7,610 nt of DNA from the NCBI GenBank assembly GCA_016180665.1, contig JACPAS010000077.1, positions 1-7,610 on the forward strand, given 5' to 3'. A model generated the notes under the pieces. It had not been told where the DNA came from and ran no database searches. It was given only the letters and a program-made list of their open reading frames with translations. Below, in pieces: positions 1-5,320 of this stretch; position 1 is the first letter of the stretch, and every line of letters starts with the position of its first letter. The position numbers and the translations under genes were made by a program. The stretch comes from Microcaldota archaeon. Its GTDB lineage: Archaea; Micrarchaeota; Micrarchaeia; Anstonellales; Bilamarchaeaceae.

Positions 1-27
1 CCAGAAAAAAAGAAAAAGGGTGTATAA
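1..27 (+). CDS. 3' end of an upstream reading frame (partial)
   Basis: Frame 1 reads Pro-Glu-Lys-Lys-Lys-Lys-Gly-Val and then TAA at 25-27, three bases before the rps26e start. A Lys-rich tail ending just before a well-placed ribosome binding site is typical of a preceding gene in a ribosomal-protein operon. Only eight codons are visible, so the product cannot be named, and the frame could be open by chance. Confidence 0.35.
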   Translation, partial: PEKKKKGV

Positions 28-30
28 CCT

Positions 31-279
31 ATGGGGAACAAAAGGCGAGGAAGAGAACGGTTATCCAGTTGTGAATCTTGCGGCAGGACAATTCCGCGTG
101 ATAAGGCAATAGCTTTTAGTAAAAGAAGTATGTTCAGCACTGATCTAAAAGGTGCGGGCGTTGAAAATGTTTCAACTTTTGTTGAGCGAAACGTTGTTTA
201 CTGTATCAGCTGTGCAAAGCACAGGGGCATTTTTGAGAAAAAGAAACAAATGGCTCAACGAAAGAGGGGGGTGTTCTGA
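31..279 (+). CDS. rps26e: Small ribosomal subunit protein eS26 (S26e)
   Basis: An 82-residue basic protein of the 30S subunit. In eukaryotes the family lies near the mRNA exit channel. Recognised by the N-terminal basic stretch with Gly-Arg-Arg character, the zinc-ribbon half CESC at residues 14-17, the conserved centre after it (SCGRTIPRDKAI), and a second CxxC (CISC) near residues 58-61. It is shorter than eukaryotic S26 (about 115) and near archaeal lengths. Start ATG at 31 has GGGTG at 18-22. The stop overlaps the next gene by one base (TGATG), indicating translational coupling. Within archaea S26e is typical of TACK/Asgard and some DPANN lineages rather than classical Euryarchaeota, which is a lineage clue. 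Confidence 0.93.
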   Translation: MGNKRRGRERLSSCESCGRTIPRDKAIAFSKRSMFSTDLKGAGVENVSTFVERNVVYCISCAKHRGIFEKKKQMAQRKRGVF

Positions 280-572
280 TGGAAGAAGTCCATTGTGATG
301 GACGGAAATACATAGCCGTTAGACAGGACCTAGGGAATCTTCCATTGATTGTTGTCAAAGCAAAAAAAGGATACATTGCTTGCAGTTATATAGACAAAGA
401 AACTGCAGAAAAAGTCGGTGACATTGCAGCATTTGTTTCAGGAGTAAAAAATGTTGATGATGTAATGAAAGCAAAAATCAGAACAGTGACCAGCTGGGCT
501 GAAGATTTAGGAGTAAGGGAAGGAATGAGCGTTAAAAAAGCATTAGAACTTATGGACGCGGAAAATGAATAA
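279..572 (+). CDS. DUF1805 domain protein
   Basis: A 97-residue protein matching the DUF1805 (YunC-like) family pattern: a short N-terminal strand ending in a cysteine (MEEVHC), a central hydrophobic stretch followed by KGYIACSYID (residues 31-40), then AEKVGDIAAFVSGV (43-56) and a C-terminal helix pattern LGVREGMSVKKALELM (77-92). The biochemical role of the family is not established. It starts at ATG 279 within the stop codon of rps26e, with a strong GAGGGGGGTG site at 264-273, so it is translated from the same message. Its last 30 bases overlap antisense with the 3' end of the Cys-rich gene on the minus strand. Family assignment is from remembered motif order, not a search. Confidence 0.75.
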   Translation: MEEVHCDGRKYIAVRQDLGNLPLIVVKAKKGYIACSYIDKETAEKVGDIAAFVSGVKNVDDVMKAKIRTVTSWAEDLGVREGMSVKKALELMDAENE

Positions 573-1112
573 TAAGCTCCCGAATAAAATAAGAGGTATT
601 CCAATTCCACACGTATAATTGTTTAGAAGTTGTTTTTTTCCAACAGCCTGTAAACAAAGAGATTTGCTAGTTCCAGAACCCTGGAGAAGGTCTCCTTGCG
701 CGGTGGTGATCTGATTACACACATTTTTTGCATCACCAAGATCTTTCATGTGCTTAGCAACATCTGCATAACAAAGATTACTCTGGGCCTTGTAATAAGA
801 GGCATCTTCTATTTTTCCGATTGAATCGCAAATGTCTTTAGCTTCTTTTATGATTAATGGATCGCATTTATTTTGCGAGCCAGAAGCACCGCAGAGGTAA
901 GCACAAGTGAGGGCAGATTCATATAAACATAGGCCCAGCTCTTCTGGAGTTCTTTCACGAATAGTACCATCAGGAAGTTTTATTTTTTCTAAACAGAATT
1001 CTTTATCTTTAAGGCCGAAAGAACCTTTATTTTTACCAGAACCAAGACAACCCGCAAATACAGGTTGTGAGAATAGAACTAACAAGATTAGTAAGACGAT
1101 CAAGACCCTCAT
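543..1112 (-). CDS. Secreted/membrane-anchored Cys-rich repeat protein, function unknown
   Basis: A 189-residue protein I cannot assign to a named family. Residues 1-20 form a clear signal peptide (MR, a long Leu/Ile/Val core, then SQPVFA). Cleavage may follow Ala20, or Gly21-Cys22 may act as a lipobox-like site (FAGC). Residues about 168-184 form a second hydrophobic segment followed by RVHKF, so the C-terminus is probably membrane-embedded with the body outside. Eleven cysteines lie at 22, 40, 62, 70, 74, 83, 95, 114, 132, 153 and 168. From residue 95 they follow a repeat of about 38 residues, C-[DN]-x-I-x(15-17)-L-C-x3-[VA], suggesting disulfide-tied helical repeats. It starts 6 bp after the tbp stop with AAGGT in the tbp 3' end, so it is probably co-transcribed with tbp. 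Confidence 0.72.
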   Translation of the reverse strand: MRVLIVLLILLVLFSQPVFAGCLGSGKNKGSFGLKDKEFCLEKIKLPDGTIRERTPEELGLCLYESALTCAYLCGASGSQNKCDPLIIKEAKDICDSIGKIEDASYYKAQSNLCYADVAKHMKDLGDAKNVCNQITTAQGDLLQGSGTSKSLCLQAVGKKQLLNNYTCGIGIPLILFGSLLFIFRVHKF

Positions 1113-1118
1113 TTGAAG

Positions 1119-1679
1119 CTACCTTGGTTTTTCAGCATATTTTTTGAGAAGGTTTTTGGCCTTTTGCAAAACGTCTCTTATTTCCTTCTCCTTCTTAGCA
1201 CCAGCACATATTACTTTACCGTTTTTGAATAGGAGTAGTGAAGCTTTTGGATCTTTGAATTTTAATATTGCACCAGGAAATTGTTCTGGTTCGTATTCAA
1301 CATCAGGTACTTTATATGCGATTTTATATAGATCTAAATCCATATCCAATGAAGCGGATGCTACAATGTTCGTAATTTCTATTTCTGGTTTCTTTTTTGT
1401 TAGAATCCTTTTTGCATAAGGTGTAAGCATTTTTATGGTTTTATCAATTGTTTTTTCTATTATTTCACGTTTTTTACAGCCAACACATACAACTTTACCG
1501 TTTTTGAATAGGAGTAGTGAAGCTTTTGGATCTTTGAATTTTAATATTGCACCAGGAAATTGTTCTGGTTCGTACTCGATCTCGCGGATTTTCTGGGCTA
1601 AAGCATATAGGTCAAGTTCTAACCCTAAACTTGCAGATGCAACCATATTAGTAATTACAAAATTAGGCTTTTTTGACAA
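1119..1679 (-). CDS. tbp: TATA-box-binding protein (TBP)
   Basis: A 186-residue saddle-shaped general transcription factor that binds the promoter TATA element and recruits TFB. It has the expected two direct repeats, roughly residues 7-93 and 100-186, offset by 93. Each carries VASASL (13-18, 106-111), YEPEQFPG (36-43, 129-136) and LLLFKNGKV (55-63, 148-156). The FPG and LLF phenylalanines are those that kink DNA in this family. Residues 36-63 and 129-156 are identical, and so is the DNA encoding them. The apparent start is TTG at 1677-1679, four bases after AGGTGA (1685-1690, minus strand); no ATG lies in frame upstream before that site. A Cys-rich membrane protein follows after 6 bp. Three direct repeats lie upstream. 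Confidence 0.96.
   Translation of the reverse strand: MSKKPNFVITNMVASASLGLELDLYALAQKIREIEYEPEQFPGAILKFKDPKASLLLFKNGKVVCVGCKKREIIEKTIDKTIKMLTPYAKRILTKKKPEIEITNIVASASLDMDLDLYKIAYKVPDVEYEPEQFPGAILKFKDPKASLLLFKNGKVICAGAKKEKEIRDVLQKAKNLLKKYAEKPR
1213..1295. repeat. 83-bp exact direct repeat inside tbp, copy in C-terminal half
   Basis: Bases 1213-1295 are identical to 1492-1574, offset 279 bp (93 codons). It encodes Tyr129 to Val156 of TBP. Mismatch begins immediately on both sides (1212 versus 1491, and 1296 versus 1575). Confidence 0.97.
1492..1574. repeat. 83-bp exact direct repeat inside tbp, copy in N-terminal half
   Basis: Partner of 1213-1295, encoding Tyr36 to Val63. Outside the tract the two halves use different synonymous codons even where the protein is identical: for VASASL, five of six codons differ, including AGT versus TCA for one serine. 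The identity is therefore a property of the DNA tract and not only of protein constraint. Confidence 0.97.
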
Positions 1680-1703
1680 ATGATCACCTATTTTTAAATC
1701 TTT

Positions 1704-1758
1704 TTACCTTTATAAAGAGGTAATTGTTTAAAAAGACGTAGGTTTAAAAAGAGGTAAT
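1704..1758 (-). promoter_or_regulatory. Triple direct-repeat region upstream of tbp with TATA-like cores
   Basis: Three 16-bp near-copies begin at 1709, 1727 and 1743. On the plus strand they follow TTTAWAAAGASGTARK; copies 1 and 3 differ at one base, copy 2 is more diverged. On the minus strand, the direction of tbp, each reads as an ACCTC/ACGTC block followed by a TTTWWAAA core, so each could be a TATA-type element. The first also sits in an imperfect palindrome with arms TTACCT (1704-1709) and AGGTAA (1718-1723). It is likely the tbp promoter and possibly a binding site for a regulator or for TBP itself. The role is inferred. Confidence 0.55.
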
Positions 1759-1781
1759 GTAATTTTGCTATTTTTTAGCTC

Positions 1782-1790
1782 AAATATAAA
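1782..1790 (+). promoter_or_regulatory. TATA-like element upstream of rpl21e
   Basis: An AAATATAAA stretch about 28 bp before the rpl21e ATG. The spacing is tight, because a start site about 25 nt downstream would leave little room for the GAGGTG ribosome binding site at 1804-1809. One of the TTTAAAAA cores further upstream may be the real element. Confidence 0.35.
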
Positions 1791-1814
1791 ATTTAGTGTC
1801 ATAGAGGTGTGAAA

Positions 1815-2093
1815 ATGGTAAAAAGATCAAAAGGTTTCCTGTCAAAGAAAACCCGTAAACTAAAAAGGAGAAAGAAATTTACAGTAACTGATTTCGTGAA
1901 GTCATTCTCTTTAGGACAGAAGGTAATTATAAGCGTAAAACCGTATTTTAGCGGTTTGCCAAATCCTAGATACAACAACAGATCCGGAGTCATTGTAGAA
2001 AAACGTGGCGAATCTTACGTTGTTGAGATATTAGATGGGAATTTAAAGAAAGGCATAGTATCGCATCCTATCCATTTAAAACATGTCTCCTGA
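1815..2093 (+). CDS. rpl21e: Large ribosomal subunit protein eL21 (L21e)
   Basis: A 92-residue basic protein of the 50S subunit. The N-terminus MVKRSKGFLSKKTRKLKR and the SH3-like barrel core (GQKVIISVKPYFSGLPNPRY, then GVIVEKRGESYVVEI) are typical of archaeal L21e, and the length fits the family. ATG at 1815 is preferred over the in-frame GTG at 1809, because GAGGTG at 1804-1809 is then a Shine-Dalgarno sequence with five-base spacing. It leads the conserved archaeal order rpl21e-rpoF-DUF655, with 25 bp to rpoF, and is transcribed divergently from tbp. Confidence 0.95.
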   Translation: MVKRSKGFLSKKTRKLKRRKKFTVTDFVKSFSLGQKVIISVKPYFSGLPNPRYNNRSGVIVEKRGESYVVEILDGNLKKGIVSHPIHLKHVS

Positions 2094-2118
2094 TTATTTA
2101 TTGTACAGAGGTGTATAG

Positions 2119-2436
2119 ATGATAGTTAATTCTTCAAAAGCAGTCAGCTTGGCAGAAGTTAAAGAAATATTAAAGAAAAGAGAAGGAAGCGAAGAGCTAG
2201 GGTACGAACAAAAACAGACAGTTGAATATTTAGATAAATTTGCAGACTCTGAAAAAAAGGACGCTGATAAATGGATGGCAGAATTAATGAAAAATGAGAG
2301 AGTTACGCTAGAAACTGCAGTTAAAATAGTGGATTTAAAACCAAAAAGAATAGAAACCTTAAAAGCAATATTGACAAAGGATAAAGTAGATCTGACGGAA
2401 GAAGAGATGAGTACAGTTCTCAAAACAATTTCCTAA
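2119..2436 (+). CDS. rpoF: DNA-directed RNA polymerase subunit Rpo4 (RpoF, Rpb4 family)
   Basis: A 105-residue acidic/helical protein that pairs with Rpo7 (E) to form the stalk of archaeal RNA polymerase. Recognised by an N-terminal segment MIVNSSKAVSLAEVKEILKKR, the central EQKQTVEYLDKFA (residues 35-47), and the HRDC-like C-terminal part with VTLETAVKIVDLKP (62-75) and ending in a TEEEM helix. Its length matches archaeal members. Start ATG 2119 has GAGGTG at 2108-2113. Its position between rpl21e and DUF655 is the usual archaeal order and supports the call. Confidence 0.92.
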   Translation: MIVNSSKAVSLAEVKEILKKREGSEELGYEQKQTVEYLDKFADSEKKDADKWMAELMKNERVTLETAVKIVDLKPKRIETLKAILTKDKVDLTEEEMSTVLKTIS

Positions 2437-2447
2437 AAGGTGGAAAT

Positions 2448-3017
2448 ATGGAAGATAATGCGTGGGTAATAGAATACCTTCCGTCAGGGCATGCTTCAGA
2501 CCTCCGTAAGGAGCCTTTGGTTCAGTTACTTGGAGTCCAATTCTTCACACTTCTTGAAGCTTCTGTAAAACCTACTTCTATTAGCATCGGACAAAAACTT
2601 TACGTAGGCAAAGGAGAAAGAAGTGAAGTAGAAAGAATCAGAAAAAGAATTAATTATAATGAACTTACAAATGCTGCTAGAGATTTTCTCCCAAACGTTC
2701 TTAGAAAGGCAATTGAGGATAGAGAAGCGGATTTTATAAAATTTGTTAATAATGCCAAACCAATTTCAATAAGAACCCATACTCTTGATTTAATGCCTGG
2801 GATAGGTAAAAAGAATATGGAATTAATACTCGCAGAAAGAGAAAAGAAACCATTTGAAAGTTTTCAGGATCTTAAGACTAGAGTGCCAACTCTAGGGGAC
2901 CCAGTAGGGGTATTTGTTCACAGAATAATAGGTGAACTAGAGGGTGCTGAGAAATATTATCTTTTTGTTCGGCCACCTGCAAGCTTGCAGAGAGAACATT
3001 TCGGAAGAAGGTACTAA
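2448..3017 (+). CDS. DUF655 protein (N-terminal DUF655 region plus helix-hairpin-helix)
   Basis: A 189-residue archaeal protein of the DUF655 family, probably nucleic-acid binding. The N-terminus (WVIEYLPSGHASD, residues 6-18) and a following OB-like part to about residue 100 are typical. A helix-hairpin-helix lies at about 113-146 (LMPGIGKKNMELILAERE, then FESFQDLKTRV). The molecular role is not established; the neighbourhood suggests RNA or ribosome metabolism. ATG 2448 follows AAGGTGG (2437-2443), with 11 bp to rpoF. In many archaea the dimethyladenosine transferase ksgA comes next. Here the gene is instead followed by a convergent tRNA, so ksgA is absent from this spot. Confidence 0.88.
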   Translation: MEDNAWVIEYLPSGHASDLRKEPLVQLLGVQFFTLLEASVKPTSISIGQKLYVGKGERSEVERIRKRINYNELTNAARDFLPNVLRKAIEDREADFIKFVNNAKPISIRTHTLDLMPGIGKKNMELILAEREKKPFESFQDLKTRVPTLGDPVGVFVHRIIGELEGAEKYYLFVRPPASLQREHFGRRY

Positions 3018-3061
3018 TTTTATAAAAGAGTAATCTGCAATTAAGACACGGAAGAAGCAGA

Positions 3062-3166
3062 TGGGCCCACGCAGGATCGAACTGCGAATCTTCGCTGTTT
3101 TCTCTCTCCAGACATTTAGATTAAGAAGATGTAAGAGCGACGTCTTAACCATTCGACTATAGGCCC
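3062..3166 (-). tRNA. tRNA-Val (anticodon UAC) with an intron
   Basis: On the minus strand the acceptor arm pairs GGGCCTA (3166-3160) with TGGGCCC (3069-3063), one G-U, followed by discriminator A at 3062. The D arm is GTC-loop-GAC with GG in the loop. The T arm is CGCAG-TTCGATC-CTGCG. The anticodon stem TCGCT/AGCGA encloses a 39-base region that becomes the 7-base loop CTTACAC once 32 bases are removed, giving anticodon TAC (3133-3131). The variable loop is 5 bases, so the tRNA is type I. CCA is not encoded. The mature length is 73 bases. The loop and D arm resemble eukaryotic/archaeal tRNA-Val, which supports the identity. It lies 37 bp downstream of purE on the same strand. Confidence 0.88.
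3098..3129 (-). other. tRNA-Val intron (32 nt, canonical 37/38 position)
   Basis: The boundaries are fixed by the need for a 7-base loop, except for a one-base ambiguity (3098-3129 or 3099-3130, same product). In the precursor, UCUU (3136-3133) pairs with GAGA, then the three-base bulge ACA (3132-3130) contains the 5' splice site, then UCUUC pairs with GGAGA. This resembles the bulge-helix-bulge cut by the archaeal splicing endonuclease. The 3' bulge looks longer than three bases, so the motif is relaxed. Confidence 0.72.
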
Positions 3167-3203
3167 ACATATAAATAGAATAAAATTTAGATGAAATCTA
3201 TTT

Positions 3204-3644
3204 TTATTTCTTCCATTTTGATCTGAAATCAGCTAATTTCTTTTCTAAGTTTTTATCATTCAAAGCAAGAATAGAAATTGCAAGTAAAGCTGCATTTTTT
3301 CCGTTGTCTATTCCAACTGTGGCAACTGGCACACCAGGAGGTAATTGAACTGTTGAAAGCAACGCATCCAACCCACCAAGTTTTGATTCTACCGGTACGC
3401 CAATTACTGGTTTTATGGTTTTGGAAGCTACAACTCCAGGTAGAGCTGCACTTAAGCCAGTAACTGCAATAAAAACATCTGCTTTTGACTCTTTAACTAG
3501 TCTCTCTACTTTATCTGGATTACGATGCGCAGAAGCTGTTTCGTATTTGTAAGAAACATCAAACTCGTCTAAAACTTGAGTAACTTTATCTACAATCGGT
3601 TTATCATTTTCACTACCTGAAAGTATTAGAATGCGCTCTGCCAT
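3204..3644 (-). CDS. purE: PurE-family N5-CAIR mutase / AIR carboxylase
   Basis: A 146-residue stand-alone PurE-type protein of purine synthesis, which forms 4-carboxy-5-aminoimidazole ribonucleotide. Recognised by ILSGSENDKP (residues 7-16, where bacterial enzymes have GSxSD), SAHRNP with His40 (38-43), ALPGVVASKTIKPVIGVPV (67-85) and LDALLSTVQLPPGVPVATV (92-110). Oddities: Ser becomes Asn in the first loop, and the usual GGAAHLPG reads GLSAALPG, lacking that His. It may be a divergent mutase/carboxylase or a PurE-like paralogue. No other purine gene is in the window. ATG 3644 has no Shine-Dalgarno sequence but lies about 26 nt from a TATA element, so the mRNA is probably leaderless. Confidence 0.85.
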   Translation of the reverse strand: MAERILILSGSENDKPIVDKVTQVLDEFDVSYKYETASAHRNPDKVERLVKESKADVFIAVTGLSAALPGVVASKTIKPVIGVPVESKLGGLDALLSTVQLPPGVPVATVGIDNGKNAALLAISILALNDKNLEKKLADFRSKWKK

Positions 3645-3665
3645 AGTTAAATTATTAAGAAATAG

Positions 3666-3675
3666 TATTTAAATA
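3666..3675. promoter_or_regulatory. Palindromic TATA element shared by divergent purE and rnp2
   Basis: TATTTAAATA is its own reverse complement. Its centre is about 26 nt from the purE ATG (3644, minus) and about 24 nt from the rnp2 ATG (3695, plus). This is the normal archaeal TATA-to-start-site distance for leaderless mRNA in both directions. No other convincing TATA element fits in the 50-bp gap. Confidence 0.6.
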
Positions 3676-3694
3676 AGTAGATTTGGCTGATTTG

Positions 3695-4021
3695 ATGACT
3701 AAAGCAGGAGCATTAAGAAAAAGGTATGTTCATTTCGAAGTGAGAGGCCTTGAAGTAAGTGAAGAAGAGCTTAAGCGAGGTCTTTACTCTGAGGCATTGA
3801 AGTTCTTTGGGGAATACGGACTTTCATTTGTTGCTTTGAAGCTAATTGAATATGATTCTACTAAGAGAATTGGAATGGTTAGATGTACACGCGACCGCGT
3901 TGATGAGGTTTTAGGATTTTTAGCCTTGATTAATGAACTAAATGGAAAGAAAGCGAGGCTAGTTTCCAAAAGAACAAGTGGGACAATTAAAAAATTGAAG
4001 GAGAAATTAAAGGCAGGCTGA
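3695..4021 (+). CDS. rnp2: RNase P protein component 2 (Pop5 family)
   Basis: A 108-residue protein subunit of archaeal RNase P, which removes tRNA 5' leaders; Pop5 pairs with Rpp30. Recognised by the opening RKRYVHFEV, the central pattern IEYDSTKRIGMVRCTRD (around residues 53-69), and the C-terminal SGTIKKLKEKL, all typical of archaeal Pop5. An in-frame TTG at 3683 would add four residues. ATG 3695 is chosen because it lies about 24 nt from the TATA centre and no Shine-Dalgarno sequence precedes either start, so a leaderless message fits. The last 15 bases overlap the convergent cutA gene. Confidence 0.9.
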   Translation: MTKAGALRKRYVHFEVRGLEVSEEELKRGLYSEALKFFGEYGLSFVALKLIEYDSTKRIGMVRCTRDRVDEVLGFLALINELNGKKARLVSKRTSGTIKKLKEKLKAG

Positions 4022-4315
4022 ATTAAGCCAATCTAAGTATTTTTCATTTGCTTTTTTAACTTTTAAACAGGCGATCTCTGGAACTTTATAAGGATGGATT
4101 TTTGCTAATTCTGTTTCTAGCCTTTTATAGAGGGGTTTTTTAGTTTTAATAATTAGCAGAAATTCTGGGGATTGTTTTATCTTGTTTTTCCACCTGTAAA
4201 TAGAATTTTCAATTTTAATTATGTTCACGCAAGCTGCTTGTTTGGTTTTAATTAAATGTTTGGCAATTTTTTCTGCGGAGCTTTTGTTCGGAGTAGTTGT
4301 TAAGATAATTAACAT
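4007..4315 (-). CDS. cutA: CutA1 family protein (divalent-ion tolerance)
   Basis: A 102-residue member of the small trimeric ferredoxin-like CutA1 family, linked in bacteria to copper tolerance although the molecular role is unsettled. Diagnostic stretches are TTTPNKSSAEKIAKHLI (residues 6-22), AACVNII (27-33), IYRWKNKI (39-46), EFLLIIKT (51-58), HPYKVPEIACL (74-84) and YLDWL (93-97). The length is typical. It starts 4 bp after the GNAT gene stop, so the two are probably one transcript, and it converges on rnp2 with a 15-bp overlap. No clear Shine-Dalgarno sequence is seen beyond a weak AAGGTTT in the end of the upstream gene. Confidence 0.92.
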   Translation of the reverse strand: MLIILTTTPNKSSAEKIAKHLIKTKQAACVNIIKIENSIYRWKNKIKQSPEFLLIIKTKKPLYKRLETELAKIHPYKVPEIACLKVKKANEKYLDWLNSACL

Positions 4316-4319
4316 GAAA

Positions 4320-4811
4320 TCAAACCTTCTTTCTCAGTTCAGTATGATAGTCATAAAAGCCCCATTTCCTATAGATTTTATGGGCCTTTTTATTATCTGA
4401 ATGGACCATTATAGAGAGTTGCTTCAGCCCTTTTCTCTTGAACCACTTGAAAGCTTCCTTTTTGAATTTTGAGGCAACTCCTTTCTCTCTATGAATTTTT
4501 TTAATATAAAGGTCACTTACATGTCCTAATTTTGTTATTGAATATATTGGGACGTTGTCTTTTATTTGAAATAATGAATAACCTACAAGTTCTCGCCAAT
4601 ATTCTGCAACGAGAACCAAACTATTCTTAGATTTTATATTTTTAATTAGCCATTTTTTAAATATTGATTTCCAGTTAGGCTTTAGCTTTTTAAATTCTAT
4701 TAAGGTTTTGTTTTTTCCAGAAAGTAAGGCGTGAAAATGACGTAGCTCTATACTTAAGTAAACAAGATTTTTTACATCTGTTAATTTTGCTTTACGAATT
4801 AATATTTTCAT
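4320..4811 (-). CDS. GNAT-family N-acetyltransferase
   Basis: A 163-residue protein with the GNAT fold pattern: an N-terminal strand IRKAKLTDV (residues 5-13), an acetyl-CoA pyrophosphate-binding loop REKGVASKF (108-116, matching [RQ]-x-x-G-x-[GA]), preceded by strand VSDLYIKKIHRE, and the C-terminal motif N-x6-Y-x3-GF (Asn140, Tyr147, Gly151-Phe152). The substrate cannot be read from sequence; Lys-rich composition is shared with neighbours and not diagnostic. It lies 11 bp downstream of the YchF-family gene stop and 4 bp upstream of cutA, suggesting one operon. No strong Shine-Dalgarno sequence precedes ATG 4811. Confidence 0.87.
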   Translation of the reverse strand: MKILIRKAKLTDVKNLVYLSIELRHFHALLSGKNKTLIEFKKLKPNWKSIFKKWLIKNIKSKNSLVLVAEYWRELVGYSLFQIKDNVPIYSITKLGHVSDLYIKKIHREKGVASKFKKEAFKWFKRKGLKQLSIMVHSDNKKAHKIYRKWGFYDYHTELRKKV

Positions 4812-4822
4812 GAAGAATCTAA

Positions 4823-5320
4823 TCAGGGCTTCTTAAAAAAGATTTCGAAAATGTCTCTGTGTTTTAACGGATGCTCTTTTCCATGTGGCATTTTAGTTCT
4901 TACATCAACTGCCTTAATGAAGCCGTTTCCCATATCGCTATGGAGGGTAAATGCAAAATCTACTGCAGTTGAATTAGGTGGCATCAGAAATACATCTGGA
5001 AGGACATTCCCATTAGAATCTGCAAGTTTGTTTACCCCCCCTGGAAATATGGCAATATACTTGAGGAAATCAAATACTGATGCGTCTAGAGCTTTTTGAA
5101 CCCCAGTTCCATTATATTTTTTTACCAGTTGAAAAAGCAAATCCATTGCTTTTTTCTGCTGTTCGTTTAGAGGTTTTAATATTTTGAAATCTGAATCACC
5201 AGGAGTATAATCTATAAAACCTGCTTTTGCAGCTCCTTTCAAAGTTATTTCTGCCTCAGCTGAACAAGCAACAATCAATTTTTTTACAGAAGCTGAACTG
5301 TTCTTCTTCTGACCACTCAC
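4823..5320 (-). pseudogene. YchF-family GTPase, C-terminal fragment (G5 region plus TGS domain)
   Basis: An open frame of 165 codons from a GTG at 5320. Its first 14 codons (to 5279) run in a second frame opposite the end of the N-terminal fragment and are probably not native. From there LIVACSAEAEITLKGAAKAG is the G5 (SA) region of archaeal YchF-type GTPases, followed by IDYTPGDSDF, a helical part with GTGVQKALDASVFDFLKYIA, and the TGS domain (NVLPDVFLMPPNSTAVDFAFTLHSDMGNGFIKAVD to HPLKHRDIFEIFF). It lacks any Walker A motif and so cannot be a separate GTPase. Together with 5256-5912 it makes one gene broken by a frameshift. Confidence 0.85.

Noticed and set aside
907..1116. Plus-strand open frame opposite the Cys-rich gene
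   Set aside because: It has no ribosome binding site and low-complexity composition, and the minus-strand frame has a clear signal peptide and cysteine pattern.
1144..1683. Two plus-strand open frames opposite tbp that share an identical central protein sequence
   Set aside because: They are antisense shadows. Their shared sequence is the reverse-strand reading of the 83-bp tbp repeat, with no ribosome binding site or promoter of their own.
1809..1814. GTG start for rpl21e at 1809
   Set aside because: This GTG is part of the GAGGTG ribosome binding site for ATG 1815, and L21e proteins begin at MVKRSKG-like sequence.
3062..3166. Type II tRNA (Leu/Ser) using ATCTTC/GAAGAT as a long variable arm
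   Set aside because: The 6-bp match exists, but no 7-base anticodon loop with U33 and a paired 5-bp stem can be drawn. The intron model gives five good stems and a standard Val loop.
3683..3694. TTG start for rnp2 adding four residues
   Set aside because: ATG 3695 is at the right distance from the TATA element for a leaderless message, no Shine-Dalgarno sequence supports the TTG, and homologues begin near Lys-Arg-Tyr.
5279..5285. Programmed -1 frameshift at the A run joining the two YchF fragments
   Set aside because: The C-terminal frame lies in +1 relative to the N-terminal frame, so a classical -1 slip does not join them. Only loss of one A, or +1/-2 slippage, would.
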